The notes below the pieces were generated by a model. That model had not been told where the DNA came from and ran no database searches. It saw only the letters and a list, made by a program, of their open reading frames with translations. A stretch of 64,000 nucleotides of DNA from Maribacter polysiphoniae (lineage in GTDB: Bacteria; Bacteroidota; Bacteroidia; Flavobacteriales; Flavobacteriaceae): positions 434,001 through 498,000 of the forward strand of contig NZ_QGGQ01000002.1 in NCBI RefSeq assembly GCF_003148665.1, in the 5' to 3' direction. Position 1 is the stretch's first letter. Every line of letters starts with the position of its first letter. Shown piece by piece: positions 52,939-61,909 of the stretch. Both the position numbers and the translations under genes were made by a program.

Positions 52939-53010
52939 ATACGACGCAATGGCAATTTTAAAACAAAACCCACGTAAAGCAATTTAGAGAATTATTTAAA
53001 AAAAGCCTAC

Positions 53011-53038
53011 AAAAAAAGCCTATCAATATTGATAGGCT
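53011..53038 (-). terminator. Intrinsic terminator of the cold-shock gene
   Basis: The 22-base perfect palindrome AGCCTATCAATATTGATAGGCT (8-bp stem AGCCTATC/GATAGGCT around AATATT) spans 53017-53038 and is followed by seven T on the minus strand. It lies 28 bases after the csp stop. Confidence 0.85.
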
Positions 53039-53066
53039 CCTGTCTTAAAAAATTAAATAGTATATA

Positions 53067-53258
53067 TTAAACTACTTTTACGTTTACCGCATTTAATCCT
53101 TTATTACCTTCTTGTAGATCAAATTCAACTTCATCGCCTTCACGAATTTCGTCTACTAATCCAGATACGTGTACAAAATGATCTTTGTCAACGCCTTCTT
53201 CAGTTATAAAACCAAATCCTTTGGCATTATTGAAGAACTTTACTGTTCCTTTACCCAT
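53067..53258 (-). CDS. Cold-shock domain protein (CspA family)
   Basis: A 63-residue single-domain protein, MGKGTVKFFNNAKGFGFITEEGVDKDHFVHVSGL. The RNP1-like KGFGFI and RNP2-like HFVHV are both present. Such proteins bind single-stranded nucleic acid and keep RNA unfolded. The length is slightly shorter than Escherichia coli CspA (70). It has a candidate promoter close upstream and a strong terminator, so it is a single-gene unit. It lies between the MFS gene and the beta-lactamase operon. Confidence 0.95.
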   Translation of the reverse strand: MGKGTVKFFNNAKGFGFITEEGVDKDHFVHVSGLVDEIREGDEVEFDLQEGNKGLNAVNVKVV

Positions 53259-53291
53259 TGTTAAAATTTTAATTAATTACTTTTCTTAAGA

Positions 53292-53299
53292 CAAAGATA
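53292..53299 (-). promoter_or_regulatory. Candidate -7 promoter box for the cold-shock gene
   Basis: TATCTTTG on the minus strand matches TAnnTTTG, 34 bases before the ATG. Just upstream is an inverted repeat CCCAAT...ATTGGG (53300-53318). Confidence 0.5.
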
Positions 53300-53402
53300 G
53301 CCCCAATAAATGTAATTGGGCACTTTTTTAACCGTAAAGCGCTATAAATAAATAATTTATACTGATTTTATTGACCTAAGGGCGAAAGATTTTTTTTGAA
53401 AA

Positions 53403-54707
53403 TTATTGTGGATTATCTGCTTTTATAGAACCCACGACCAAAAAAAGCAAGAAAGCAAGAGCCAAATACCCCAATAACCCATACGAATCAAAGGTTGAAA
53501 AGCACAAACTAAAGACAGAGGGAGCCAAAGCACTGGCGAATACAATCAACCCCATGATCTTCCCGGTTATGGACCCTAAATGATCCCGCCCATAAAACCG
53601 GGGCCAAGCGATGGCATTCAACACTGCAAAAAAACCACCCAAGATCCCAATTCCGGCAATCAAGAAATATATACCTACAGGGGAAGACAACAACAACAAT
53701 CCCAAGGAAGCCATTATACCCCCAAAAAGCATTAAATACAAATACAGTTTTAACGAAAGGTAATCGCTTAGGTAATTGAATATGCTCGAAATAGTAACCG
53801 CCACCACCGACGCAGGTAAGAAAATCGAAATAGCTTCTGATTTAGGATACCCTTCGTTCGCGAAAATCGAGACCACATGAAAGGTTAGTCCGGTGATAAA
53901 AAAACTATTGAAGGCCAACATTAACCCATACATCCAAAAAGCACGTGTAGCTTTTGCTTGCTGCAAGGTATATTGTTTCCTTACTTCCTTAACCTCGGTT
54001 TGTGTATTGTCCGGAGCATCCGCCCCATCGGGCAAAAGACCATGTTCTTCCGGTCTGTTCTTATAAAACTGCAGAATGAGGATACTAAAAACCAAAAGTG
54101 CCAGGGCCAATATACGCCACGCCCCATCCCAACGATATTCCTCGATCAGAAAATTGACCCATAGGGGTGAGGACGAAAAACCAAAGGAAATGGCAATACC
54201 ACTAAAAGCATTTACCTTACCCCTGTTTTTATCGAACCAGATCATGATCATATTCCTGGAGGCCATTGTCAAAACCCCTTGACCTGAAAAACGGATCAAA
54301 AAAAACAACAAGGTCATTACGGTAAAAGGAACCATCCAAGAATCGATATCGAATGCATGTTTTACCAGATTACTCATCGTAAGGGACCAAGAAGACAACA
54401 ATAAGGCAACAGCCAATGTCAGTGCGGCAAAAAAGGCCGTATAACGTGCCCCATACCGATCAAACCATATACCGGCCCGTCCGATACACAATGAACTTAA
54501 TACGGTACCGATCATATAGGCATTGCTGAATTGGTTTCTCGAGAGCCCCAAGGCATCTTTTACGGGATCGGTAAAAATAGAAACCCCAATAGTCTGTCCG
54601 GGTATACTGAAGTATATTCCCAATGAGCCTACAATGAGGATAATATAACCGTAAAAAATTGGACTTTTGGCAGGATTTATAAGTGAAAAACGATTGACTC
54701 TATCCAT
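53403..54707 (-). CDS. Major facilitator superfamily transporter
   Basis: A 434-residue membrane protein with about twelve membrane segments. A central cytoplasmic loop (residues 215-240, RPEEHGLLPDGADAPDNTQTEVKEV) separates the two six-helix halves, as expected for MFS. The loop between helices 2 and 3 reads GRAGIWFDRYGAR, a version of the G-x-x-x-D-R-x-G-R signature. The FYKNRPEEHGLLPDG phrase resembles oxalate/formate-antiporter-like MFS proteins (MCT group). The substrate is unknown, probably an organic anion by resemblance only. It is a single gene. Confidence 0.88.
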   Translation of the reverse strand: MDRVNRFSLINPAKSPIFYGYIILIVGSLGIYFSIPGQTIGVSIFTDPVKDALGLSRNQFSNAYMIGTVLSSLCIGRAGIWFDRYGARYTAFFAALTLAVALLLSSWSLTMSNLVKHAFDIDSWMVPFTVMTLLFFLIRFSGQGVLTMASRNMIMIWFDKNRGKVNAFSGIAISFGFSSSPLWVNFLIEEYRWDGAWRILALALLVFSILILQFYKNRPEEHGLLPDGADAPDNTQTEVKEVRKQYTLQQAKATRAFWMYGLMLAFNSFFITGLTFHVVSIFANEGYPKSEAISIFLPASVVAVTISSIFNYLSDYLSLKLYLYLMLFGGIMASLGLLLLSSPVGIYFLIAGIGILGGFFAVLNAIAWPRFYGRDHLGSITGKIMGLIVFASALAPSVFSLCFSTFDSYGLLGYLALAFLLFLVVGSIKADNPQ

Positions 54708-54865
54708 AGCGAAATTTCAAAGGGCGAAATTACGTGTTTTGTATTAAACAACAGGATTGAAACTGTTTTAAATAACCGCTACCGACACCTGATAACGAAC
54801 GGAAAGTTATTCTTTTCAAATGCATCATTTTGATCGTCCTTATCAACCCACCTTAGTTCAACACT

Positions 54866-54894
54866 AAAAAAAACCTGGCGAAATCGCCAGGTTT
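54866..54894 (-). terminator. Intrinsic terminator of the OmpA-like operon
   Basis: AAACCTGGCGA / TCGCCAGGTTT, an 11-bp perfect stem, is followed by a T run on the minus strand. It lies 38 bases after the stop of the last operon gene. Confidence 0.85.
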
Positions 54895-54931
54895 CCTATC
54901 ATACTTAAACCCCTAAGACCGGTTTCCCAAA

Positions 54932-55813
54932 CTATTGCCCCATTCGTATCACCTTTTGCATCATATCATAGGTTTGTCTCAACTCTTCCTCGCTCATCTC
55001 CTGCATCTCTGGATCATTGGCTGTTGCCATTTTTTTCCAATCGTCATAAGACATGTTCTTCATGCGATCCATATCCGCTTTCATTTCATCCATATCAACG
55101 TCAAAAGATTCATTGTCGATAAAACTTTCCTCTTCGATAACGGGGAAGTCGGGCAACTCAAAATCAGCGTCGGGAAGACTCTGATTGAACTTTGCATTTA
55201 CAGCTTCTTTCATGGTAGTGATTCCCATCAAGGTTCCTTCGGATTTCAACAAAACCCCTTTGTACAACCATTGTTTTATCCCCATAAGATCCCATATTTC
55301 GCATTCATAGCCTAAAACGACTTCAGTCCCGATCAGTTTACCTCCCATACTTTCAAAAAGCTCTTTACCCACTTTGCCGGCATCTGCGTCTTTTTGGAAC
55401 ATTTTGGTCATTCCCATGGCCATATCGTCCCTTTGGCGAATTTCTTTACGTTTAAAATCGACCGCATAACTTTTGCCATTATCCAATTTGTACATCGTAT
55501 GGGATTCGGAAACCTCTGTCGATTTGTGACCAAAGACAGATGCCGTGGTTGTTTGCGAAGTCTCTTCCTCCTTCAATTCCACTGCCCCCCAATCCTTAAA
55601 AAAAAGGCTTTCAGAACCTGTGCCCGAAATTGTGGCACCCATCACATTTCCCGATATGACGGACTTATACTGTATACTACCCGATTCTATTTCATATCGT
55701 TTTAATTGTTTATCCTGGATGCCATTCAATGTACTATCTAAAGTAGCTTCATCCTTTCCTTTACAGCTTATCGTAACCAAGCATAACAAAAAAAGTGTTG
55801 TTAATTTTCCCAT
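54932..55813 (-). CDS. DUF4412-like lipoprotein
   Basis: A 293-residue lipoprotein with the signal MGKLTTLFLLCLVTISC (Cys17). The main domain (30-215) has the phrases YEIESGSIQYKSVISG, MYKLDNGKSYAVDF, GTEVVLGYECEIWDLMGIKQWLYKGVLLKSEG, typical of periplasmic domains such as DUF4412 that fold like a lipoprotein carrier. The last 70 residues are very acidic, Met-rich and helical (SFDVDMDEMKADMDRMKNM, then EMQEMSEEELRQTYDMMQK). Function unknown. It is the third gene of the OmpA-like operon, 16 bases after the previous stop. Confidence 0.72.
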   Translation of the reverse strand: MGKLTTLFLLCLVTISCKGKDEATLDSTLNGIQDKQLKRYEIESGSIQYKSVISGNVMGATISGTGSESLFFKDWGAVELKEEETSQTTTASVFGHKSTEVSESHTMYKLDNGKSYAVDFKRKEIRQRDDMAMGMTKMFQKDADAGKVGKELFESMGGKLIGTEVVLGYECEIWDLMGIKQWLYKGVLLKSEGTLMGITTMKEAVNAKFNQSLPDADFELPDFPVIEEESFIDNESFDVDMDEMKADMDRMKNMSYDDWKKMATANDPEMQEMSEEELRQTYDMMQKVIRMGQ

Positions 55814-55829
55814 CGTTTCTATTTTTGGA

Positions 55830-57044
55830 TTATTTTATTTCTTGTAATTCGTATACGTGATAATAAGAATACTCAGAGGTATTCTCATCTATAATTTTTG
55901 CGTAAATACCCACTTTATCATTGATCATCCATAGCTTTTTTTTCATGTCATAGCCATTTGAAAGTTCAATTACCGTACAATCAAAAATGCCGGCCGGGGT
56001 TGTGATCTGTTCGCTTCCGGCTAGTCTAAAAACATTGTCTTCCAAAGGATATAAGGGCATATAATAATCCGTGTTGGATCTGGGCTCTCCATTTCCCGTG
56101 GTGTCGTAGCCAGTAAAAATATTCTCAATCGTGAAGCCTTCATATTCTATATTTGCAGTTACATTGGCTATCAATATTTCATGTTTAAAAGCTTCTTCCC
56201 CATCATTCTTGAAGTCATAACGATATACCAATTGTTTTACGTTTAATAAATCCTTCTTCATCGCCTCCCAATTATTCCATGGCAATTTCTCTTTGTCCGC
56301 TCCGTAGATATACTCCCAATCCTCGTTAAAAAAATCTTCGAAATAGAAGGTGAGGTGTTCCACTTCATGGATACGTTCTTCCTCAGCGGTGCTTTCTACT
56401 TTTCTAGTCGCTTTAAAAAGTTCATGATTATTTTCCAACTCCAATGTTTCTTCATTAAGGTAGAGCACTTTATTCTCACCCTTAAAAGTGTCTTCCCCAC
56501 GTAGCCCTATCATTAAAAGGGTCATATTGTCCTTGTCAAAAACCCATGTCCCTCCCATCCTCGCCATCATACCTTCTTGCTTTTGAATCATGGTAAACCC
56601 ATCCGGTTCTTTAAAATCGATACTATTTTGGATTGAAGCATTTGCCGTTTTTTCGAATTGCCATGACCCCAAAAGACCCGAGTCCTTATTGGCTTTTGCG
56701 ATTTTATCAAGATCCAGTTTTTTATAAAAAACCTTTATCCCGTCTTTTAGAACCACCAATTCCTTATCGGTCAATTTTAGAATCTTACCTTCCCCATTAA
56801 AATCCTTATCAAAATCGGACTTCATTACAATGCTCTTACTTTTTTTATTGTAATTCCATGCACCTACATCGATTCCCATCATCACCATTCTTCCATCTTC
56901 ATTATAATCGGTCACCTTATAAGGATTTTCAACTTCCCCTTTAACTTCAACCTTGGTCACTAACCAACTTCCAACGATTTTCCCTTTTTGGGAATAAGCC
57001 GCAGTGGTACATACCATCACTAGTATTATCAAATATTTTTTCAT
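55830..57044 (-). CDS. Exported protein with two lipocalin-like repeats
   Basis: A 404-residue protein with a signal peptide (MKKYLIILVMVCTTAAYSQ). Two similar domains of about 100 residues follow. Each begins GSW(L/Q) and shows a run of short beta strands (GSWLVTKVEVKGEV and GSWQFEKTANASI), then a line like KEL(V)V or EETLELENN. The C-terminal part (about 235-404) is a separate domain with TPAGIFDCTVIELSNGYDMKKKLWMINDKVGIYAKIID, resembling a DUF3108-like or carrier domain. Function unknown. It starts 4 bases after the OmpA gene stop and is clearly co-transcribed. It is likely an envelope protein that works with the OmpA protein. Confidence 0.72.
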   Translation of the reverse strand: MKKYLIILVMVCTTAAYSQKGKIVGSWLVTKVEVKGEVENPYKVTDYNEDGRMVMMGIDVGAWNYNKKSKSIVMKSDFDKDFNGEGKILKLTDKELVVLKDGIKVFYKKLDLDKIAKANKDSGLLGSWQFEKTANASIQNSIDFKEPDGFTMIQKQEGMMARMGGTWVFDKDNMTLLMIGLRGEDTFKGENKVLYLNEETLELENNHELFKATRKVESTAEEERIHEVEHLTFYFEDFFNEDWEYIYGADKEKLPWNNWEAMKKDLLNVKQLVYRYDFKNDGEEAFKHEILIANVTANIEYEGFTIENIFTGYDTTGNGEPRSNTDYYMPLYPLEDNVFRLAGSEQITTPAGIFDCTVIELSNGYDMKKKLWMINDKVGIYAKIIDENTSEYSYYHVYELQEIK

Positions 57045-57048
57045 GCTA

Positions 57049-58734
57049 TTATTTTAAAACTTTTAAAATTGTGGTTTCATACGGGTAAAGAATCTCGCCA
57101 CCATTTCTAAAATCCGCTTTGTCGCGTTCTACACCCTCATTTCCCGAGTCTAAATCACAAGTAAAAGTTCCTCGGATTTCCAAATTATCGGATTGACTGT
57201 GAACGGATCCATTGTAGTTGTAGGTAACATATTTAATGATAAGCTTATTATTGTCGTTTTTATCAATATCCAAAATCTGCATTTTACCCATATTGCCATC
57301 TGTAGTTGCATAAATGATAACAGTACCTGGCCCATTTACAATTCCGGAATTATTTGACATAGGAATATTGAAACTATCCGGTAGTGATTCCAACTTTGCT
57401 CCAATTGTTTTTTTATCTAGCTGATCAAATGTTGAATTATTGCTACTGTTACTGGTGTTATTTGAGTTTCCAGAAAATTTTACAAACTCTACACGTCTAT
57501 TATTTGCTTTTCCTTCAGGTGTACTGTTATTATCAATGGGTTTAGACTCGCCAAAACCAGTAGATTTCAATCTGTTTGAAGCAATTCCCATGGCGACTAG
57601 TTTATTCATCACCGTTTTACCTCTTGCTTTAGATAATGCCATATTGGTATCGTCTCCTCCATCACTATCCGTATGGCCTTCAACACTAAAATTAATTGTA
57701 GGATTGTCAACCAATAATTGATAAATTTCATTAATAGGTCCCATACTTTCAGGTTTTAGGGTTGCTTTATTGGTATCGAACTTGATTCCGTTTACTACAA
57801 TTTTTCCATCTGAAAGAACCCGATCATAATATTTTACACCACCTTTGGCAATGCGTACGTTTTTGATATACATATTGTCATTACCTGCTTCAATAGTAAT
57901 TCCAGAAGGATTAATTTCTAAATGGGGAACATTTATTAAACGTGTATCATTAAAATAGGCTTTGAATTTTCCTTTGGTATAAGCAATAGAAATGTGTTTC
58001 CACGACCCTCTCTTTTCATTTGACCATCCTATATTTTCAGTTCCTGGATAAGACTTTTCTGAATCCATAAACGATAAAGCGTGAGGCATTACAACCAATC
58101 GTTCTGTCTTTTGTCTATTGTTTTTTTGGTCAGATAAATAAATCCATAATCTATTAGCAGTGGTATATCCTTTTGCAAACCATACATCTAATTCTACAGT
58201 AAAAACATCGGGTAAATAATCTTCATTAGAATTTTTAAGGTAGGGTATAATGTAAGATTGGTGACTAAGAAACATAATCACATTTTCGCCATCAACATTC
58301 CCAATTTCAGCATTACCTTTATATAAATCCCAACGGCTTGGAAACTCACCATTTTCTTCGTCGGTACTTGGACCGTCTTCAAAAAGTACCGTATCTCCTG
58401 GTACATAATCGAACTTATTCCAAACCACGTTAGGACCTTTAGATTCTTGAAGACCTACATCTTCTGCATCATTTTCCGAGGAACCTGACTGCGTCCCATT
58501 TTGTTTAGTAGTCCCCGTCGTGTTTTCTTCTTCTTTTCCATCGATGGCATCCTCGGCCTTATCGAATTCCTCATCGATTTTTTTATTGACCCGTCTTTCT
58601 GAACGGTTTTCAGCCTCACGCTCTATTTTTGCCTTGGCCTTGTTCGTTAGTTTTTTTAAAAATTGACCATGGGTAACTTGCGGTGCAAACAAGAAAAGGG
58701 TCAATAGGACAGATAATCTCAAGAGTAATTTCAT
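57049..58734 (-). CDS. OmpA-family protein with central peptidoglycan-binding domain
   Basis: A 561-residue exported protein (signal MKLLLRLSVLLTLFLFAPQVTHGQ). A charged, Lys/Glu-rich coiled region (25-95) precedes a concanavalin-like domain (about 105-290, with FTVELDVWF and RGSWKHISIAYTKGKFKAYFN). The OmpA C-like domain comes next (about 293-410): FDTNKATLKP, VEGHTDSDGGDDTNMALSKARG, STGFGESKP and NNRRVEFVKF, the peptidoglycan-binding motifs. A further 150-residue beta-rich domain follows. OmpA domains at the very end are more usual, so the extra tail is noteworthy. It is the first gene of a three-gene operon behind the TPR-LuxR regulator. Confidence 0.88.
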   Translation of the reverse strand: MKLLLRLSVLLTLFLFAPQVTHGQFLKKLTNKAKAKIEREAENRSERRVNKKIDEEFDKAEDAIDGKEEENTTGTTKQNGTQSGSSENDAEDVGLQESKGPNVVWNKFDYVPGDTVLFEDGPSTDEENGEFPSRWDLYKGNAEIGNVDGENVIMFLSHQSYIIPYLKNSNEDYLPDVFTVELDVWFAKGYTTANRLWIYLSDQKNNRQKTERLVVMPHALSFMDSEKSYPGTENIGWSNEKRGSWKHISIAYTKGKFKAYFNDTRLINVPHLEINPSGITIEAGNDNMYIKNVRIAKGGVKYYDRVLSDGKIVVNGIKFDTNKATLKPESMGPINEIYQLLVDNPTINFSVEGHTDSDGGDDTNMALSKARGKTVMNKLVAMGIASNRLKSTGFGESKPIDNNSTPEGKANNRRVEFVKFSGNSNNTSNSSNNSTFDQLDKKTIGAKLESLPDSFNIPMSNNSGIVNGPGTVIIYATTDGNMGKMQILDIDKNDNNKLIIKYVTYNYNGSVHSQSDNLEIRGTFTCDLDSGNEGVERDKADFRNGGEILYPYETTILKVLK

Positions 58735-58761
58735 AGTTTAGGTTTTCTATTTGTTCAAGGT

Positions 58762-58769
58762 CAAAACTA
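58762..58769 (-). promoter_or_regulatory. Candidate -7 promoter box for the OmpA operon
   Basis: TAGTTTTG on the minus strand matches TAnnTTTG, 28 bases before the OmpA ATG. No TTG lies at normal spacing, which fits an activator-dependent promoter. Confidence 0.5.
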
Positions 58770-58812
58770 CCTTACCCTATACTATGGATTGTCATCAAAA
58801 AGTGTGATTCAT

Positions 58813-58830
58813 ATCACCCGAAGGGGTGAT
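58813..58830. promoter_or_regulatory. Perfect inverted repeat between the TPR-LuxR regulator and the OmpA operon
   Basis: ATCACCC-GAAG-GGGTGAT, a perfect 7-bp inverted repeat. It lies 44 bases upstream of the OmpA -7 box and 45 bases after the regulator stop. A LuxR-type dimer could bind it. It has no T run, which argues against an intrinsic terminator. Confidence 0.5.
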
Positions 58831-58874
58831 TTAAGGATGTAAACATCAAGAAAATAAGGGCCTACAGAAAATAA

Positions 58875-60482
58875 TTACACAATAGCGACCTTTTTCATGG
58901 CCTGAACCCTGTTTTTTACATCCAACTTGGAATAGATATGTTGAATATGTGTTTTAACCGTATTTTTGGATACAAATAATTGCTCCGCTATTTCATCATT
59001 ATTAAAACCATCTGAAATCAATTGAAGTACGTCTATCTCTCTTTTGGAAAGATCGAATTGGTCCAAGTTGGATATCCATTCATTTTCATCCTCGGCACTT
59101 TTAGATTGCATTTCCGCACGTAGATCGTTTATTTGCCCCATATATTTCTTGAGCTCAATATTCTTCCTTTCTAAATCCAAAGCACGATTTTTATGCAATA
59201 AATTAATGAACACCAATAAGAGTGATATAATCAAGACACTGACGATAGCACCTATCCATAATGAAAGTGATCTTTTCCTGGTCTTTTCTAAACTCAATAT
59301 ATTCGCTTCTGCCAAATTTTTGATTTGAGCATCCTTCTTTGCGCTTTCATATTGTATTTGCGCAGCGATCATATTCTTTTTTGATATAACATTGACAATG
59401 CTATCATGGTATTTGGTGGCTTTTTTATAAGCCTGCAAAGCCTCTTTGTAATTATTGGTTTTCGTATGGTAAGTCGCCAACGCGTCATAACCCAACTCAA
59501 TATTCTGCCGCGATTGTATTTTTAAGGCATTTTGTAATCCGGCATTAATAGAAGCCAATGCTTCCGGATATTCCCCTGTGTACGTTTTATTTATACCGAT
59601 ATTGATCTGGGTGTTACTTAAATATCGTGTGTTATTGAATTCCATCAATAACGGAATCGCCTTCTCATAAGTTCTAGTGGATTCCTTAAAGTTTCCTTCC
59701 CTTTGGGATAACAGACCCAGAAAATTGTAAATCAATGCCACTCCTTCCTTCCTCGGGTGGTCAACAGCAAGCTTCATGGCCCTATTGAAATAAACCTGGG
59801 CAGAATCGAATTTCTTGGTATTAAGATACACCTCCCCTATATTGGCATACGCATACTCCTGCCCCCTAAGATTCTTGTTTTCCCTTTCAATGACCAAGGC
59901 CCTTCTAAAAATAGGTAGCGCTTGGTCGTATTCTTCGGTATCCAAAAAAACATTGCCTATGCCACTAAGTGCTATTGCAATACTTTTATTATCATTTGTT
60001 GCCTCGGAAAGCCGTAAAGCGTTTATATAATTGTTGTATGCCTCACTCTCCAGATTCAACTTTCGATAAGACACCCCAATACTGTTCAGACATTTTATTT
60101 TTGACAAGGTATCCGTGCTCTTCTCAAAATAGCTCAATGCCCGTTTGTGATACGTTACCGACTGAATGTAATCGTGCTCATACCGTGCGGTGATCCCCAT
60201 TCTATTGTAACATTTACCTATTCCATTTATGTAAAAAATGGATTCGGATATGAGTAGGGCTTCGTCCAATATATCTTTTCGGATAGGGCCTTGATAGATG
60301 GAAGTTCTATATAGATCGATTAATTTCTCGACCTTCAAGGTGTCATTGACCTGACTTTTCAAATTACTGAATTCGCTAGAAATATCAACAAGGGATTTGC
60401 TATTCTGGCTGTATGATTTACCTAAAAGCAAAACCAAGAACACTAAAAAAGAAAGCCGATATTTAAAACGAATCAACAACAA
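58875..60482 (-). CDS. TPR-containing LuxR-type transcriptional regulator
   Basis: A 535-residue protein in the Bacteroidota type of one-component regulators. A signal peptide or anchor (residues 1-25) is followed by about seven TPR units (75-380, for example [21 protein letters not shown] and [21 protein letters not shown]). Then come a charged coiled segment and one membrane helix ([23 protein letters not shown]). The C-terminal LuxR HTH reads [45 protein letters not shown]. TPRs would lie in the periplasm and the DNA-binding part in the cytoplasm. There is no kinase or receiver domain. Its position directly upstream of the OmpA operon suggests it controls it. Confidence 0.9.
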   Translation of the reverse strand: MLLIRFKYRLSFLVFLVLLLGKSYSQNSKSLVDISSEFSNLKSQVNDTLKVEKLIDLYRTSIYQGPIRKDILDEALLISESIFYINGIGKCYNRMGITARYEHDYIQSVTYHKRALSYFEKSTDTLSKIKCLNSIGVSYRKLNLESEAYNNYINALRLSEATNDNKSIAIALSGIGNVFLDTEEYDQALPIFRRALVIERENKNLRGQEYAYANIGEVYLNTKKFDSAQVYFNRAMKLAVDHPRKEGVALIYNFLGLLSQREGNFKESTRTYEKAIPLLMEFNNTRYLSNTQINIGINKTYTGEYPEALASINAGLQNALKIQSRQNIELGYDALATYHTKTNNYKEALQAYKKATKYHDSIVNVISKKNMIAAQIQYESAKKDAQIKNLAEANILSLEKTRKRSLSLWIGAIVSVLIISLLLVFINLLHKNRALDLERKNIELKKYMGQINDLRAEMQSKSAEDENEWISNLDQFDLSKREIDVLQLISDGFNNDEIAEQLFVSKNTVKTHIQHIYSKLDVKNRVQAMKKVAIV

Positions 60483-60591
60483 AGGGAAACTACATTTTAT
60501 GCTTTACCAAAGCTAATGAATTAACCGTTGTTTCTTTAAGATTTCTTTAACGATTTCACAGAAATAAAACCGATTTCCAAACACTGCCTTT

Positions 60592-61719
60592 TCACTTACT
60601 TTCGGTAATTATGAACTCTACCCTTCTATTCTGTTTTCTACCGTCTTCAGAGGCATTACTGACAATAGGTTTGGCTCCTCCATGGCCCTGCCAAAAAATC
60701 CGCTCCTTAGATAGGCCCAGAGCCATAAAATATTCCGCAACCGCCTTTGCCCGCGATTCTGACAACTGTCGATTATAGGCCTCGGACCCTATGGAATCGG
60801 TATGGCCGTGAATCTCGATTTTCAAGGCAGTGTCTTTTTTCAACACCTTAAAAATACTTTGTATCTCCTCCTGGGATTCCTGCAACACCTCGGATTGGTC
60901 AAAATCAAAAAACACATTTTTAAAAATATGTTTTTTATCCAAAGCAATATCACCACCTGCCAAATCACTGGAAACAACCTTGGGTTCTTCCACAAAATCA
61001 TTGGGTTCAGCCGACTCCAACAACATCATATCCAAATAATAATACGCCCCTTGTTTCGCATTTCGTTTGGTCTTGAACAGCCGAGTCCTTTTATTATTCT
61101 TAAAGTTACCGAAGGTTAGGAACCGTTCCGTACCCTTTGCCTCAAATTGTGTATGCACTAAAATCCAATCCTTGGTGTCATCAAAAAAATTGGAATACCC
61201 GATTTCCATATGGTGGTATTCATTTTCAGTGTCTTTGTACAAATGCATTTTGGAAAGCTCTTTCCGGATGGAAAAATCCAACTTATTCTTTGAAAACAGC
61301 AGCCCAAATTCCTTAATGGCAAAATCCGATCGCTCAGCAAGGCTAACATAAAACGAGATCTTATACTTCTTCCCTTTCTTCAGGGGTTCCAATAATTCAG
61401 CTTGAATATATTCCCGATAATCCCCGGGGGCATAGAGATATAATCCGGCATACCCCACACCAAAATCCGCAGGCTGGGACCCGTTGAAATTTTCCGGGGT
61501 TCCCATGGCCGTACTACAACCATTGAAATAATCCGTAGAACCAATTGTTGGTGTAGACCAGCTTTCAACATCTTCATTAAAACTGCCCAAGGTATTCGGG
61601 CAAGCATTGTATATCTCGAAACTCGGATTTACAATGAGGTTTTGTGACACACCTAGGGCCATGCTAAAGATGAGCACAACCAAACTGATATGTTTTTGAA
61701 GGGAATTCAATAGAACCAA
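60592..61719 (-). CDS. OmpA-family outer membrane protein
   Basis: A 375-residue exported protein (signal peptide to about residue 26, ALGVSQ). The N-terminal 230 residues form a beta-rich domain starting NLIVNPSFEIYNACPNTLGSF, of the sort found in Bacteroidota surface proteins and resembling carbohydrate-binding jelly-rolls. The OmpA domain covers about 255-372: FFDFDQSEVLQESQEEIQSIF, IEIHGHTDSIGSEAYNRQLSESRAKAV, GHGGAKPI and KQNRRVEFIITE. It ties the outer membrane to peptidoglycan. It ends 109 bases before the regulator start on the same strand, so it may belong to the same regulated group. Confidence 0.9.
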   Translation of the reverse strand: MVLLNSLQKHISLVVLIFSMALGVSQNLIVNPSFEIYNACPNTLGSFNEDVESWSTPTIGSTDYFNGCSTAMGTPENFNGSQPADFGVGYAGLYLYAPGDYREYIQAELLEPLKKGKKYKISFYVSLAERSDFAIKEFGLLFSKNKLDFSIRKELSKMHLYKDTENEYHHMEIGYSNFFDDTKDWILVHTQFEAKGTERFLTFGNFKNNKRTRLFKTKRNAKQGAYYYLDMMLLESAEPNDFVEEPKVVSSDLAGGDIALDKKHIFKNVFFDFDQSEVLQESQEEIQSIFKVLKKDTALKIEIHGHTDSIGSEAYNRQLSESRAKAVAEYFMALGLSKERIFWQGHGGAKPIVSNASEDGRKQNRRVEFIITESK

Positions 61720-61909
61720 GGCTACTTACGACTACCCTAAAGTAATCATTTCCTATTTATTATCACCCTTTGACCAACGGCTTTATCGGGTATTTCCGAT
61801 TAAACCCGAGCGAGCAAGTATACTGTACGGTTTATAAAAAAAGGTGTCACCACCCCGGAATCCGACAGAAACCTTTGAAGGCCAAGTCCCAAATTGCTTT
61901 TCCCTATCC

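Noticed and set aside
58813-58830. Intrinsic terminator of the TPR-LuxR gene
   Set aside because: The stem is good, but it is followed by ATATGAATCACAC without a T run, so a regulator site is at least as likely.
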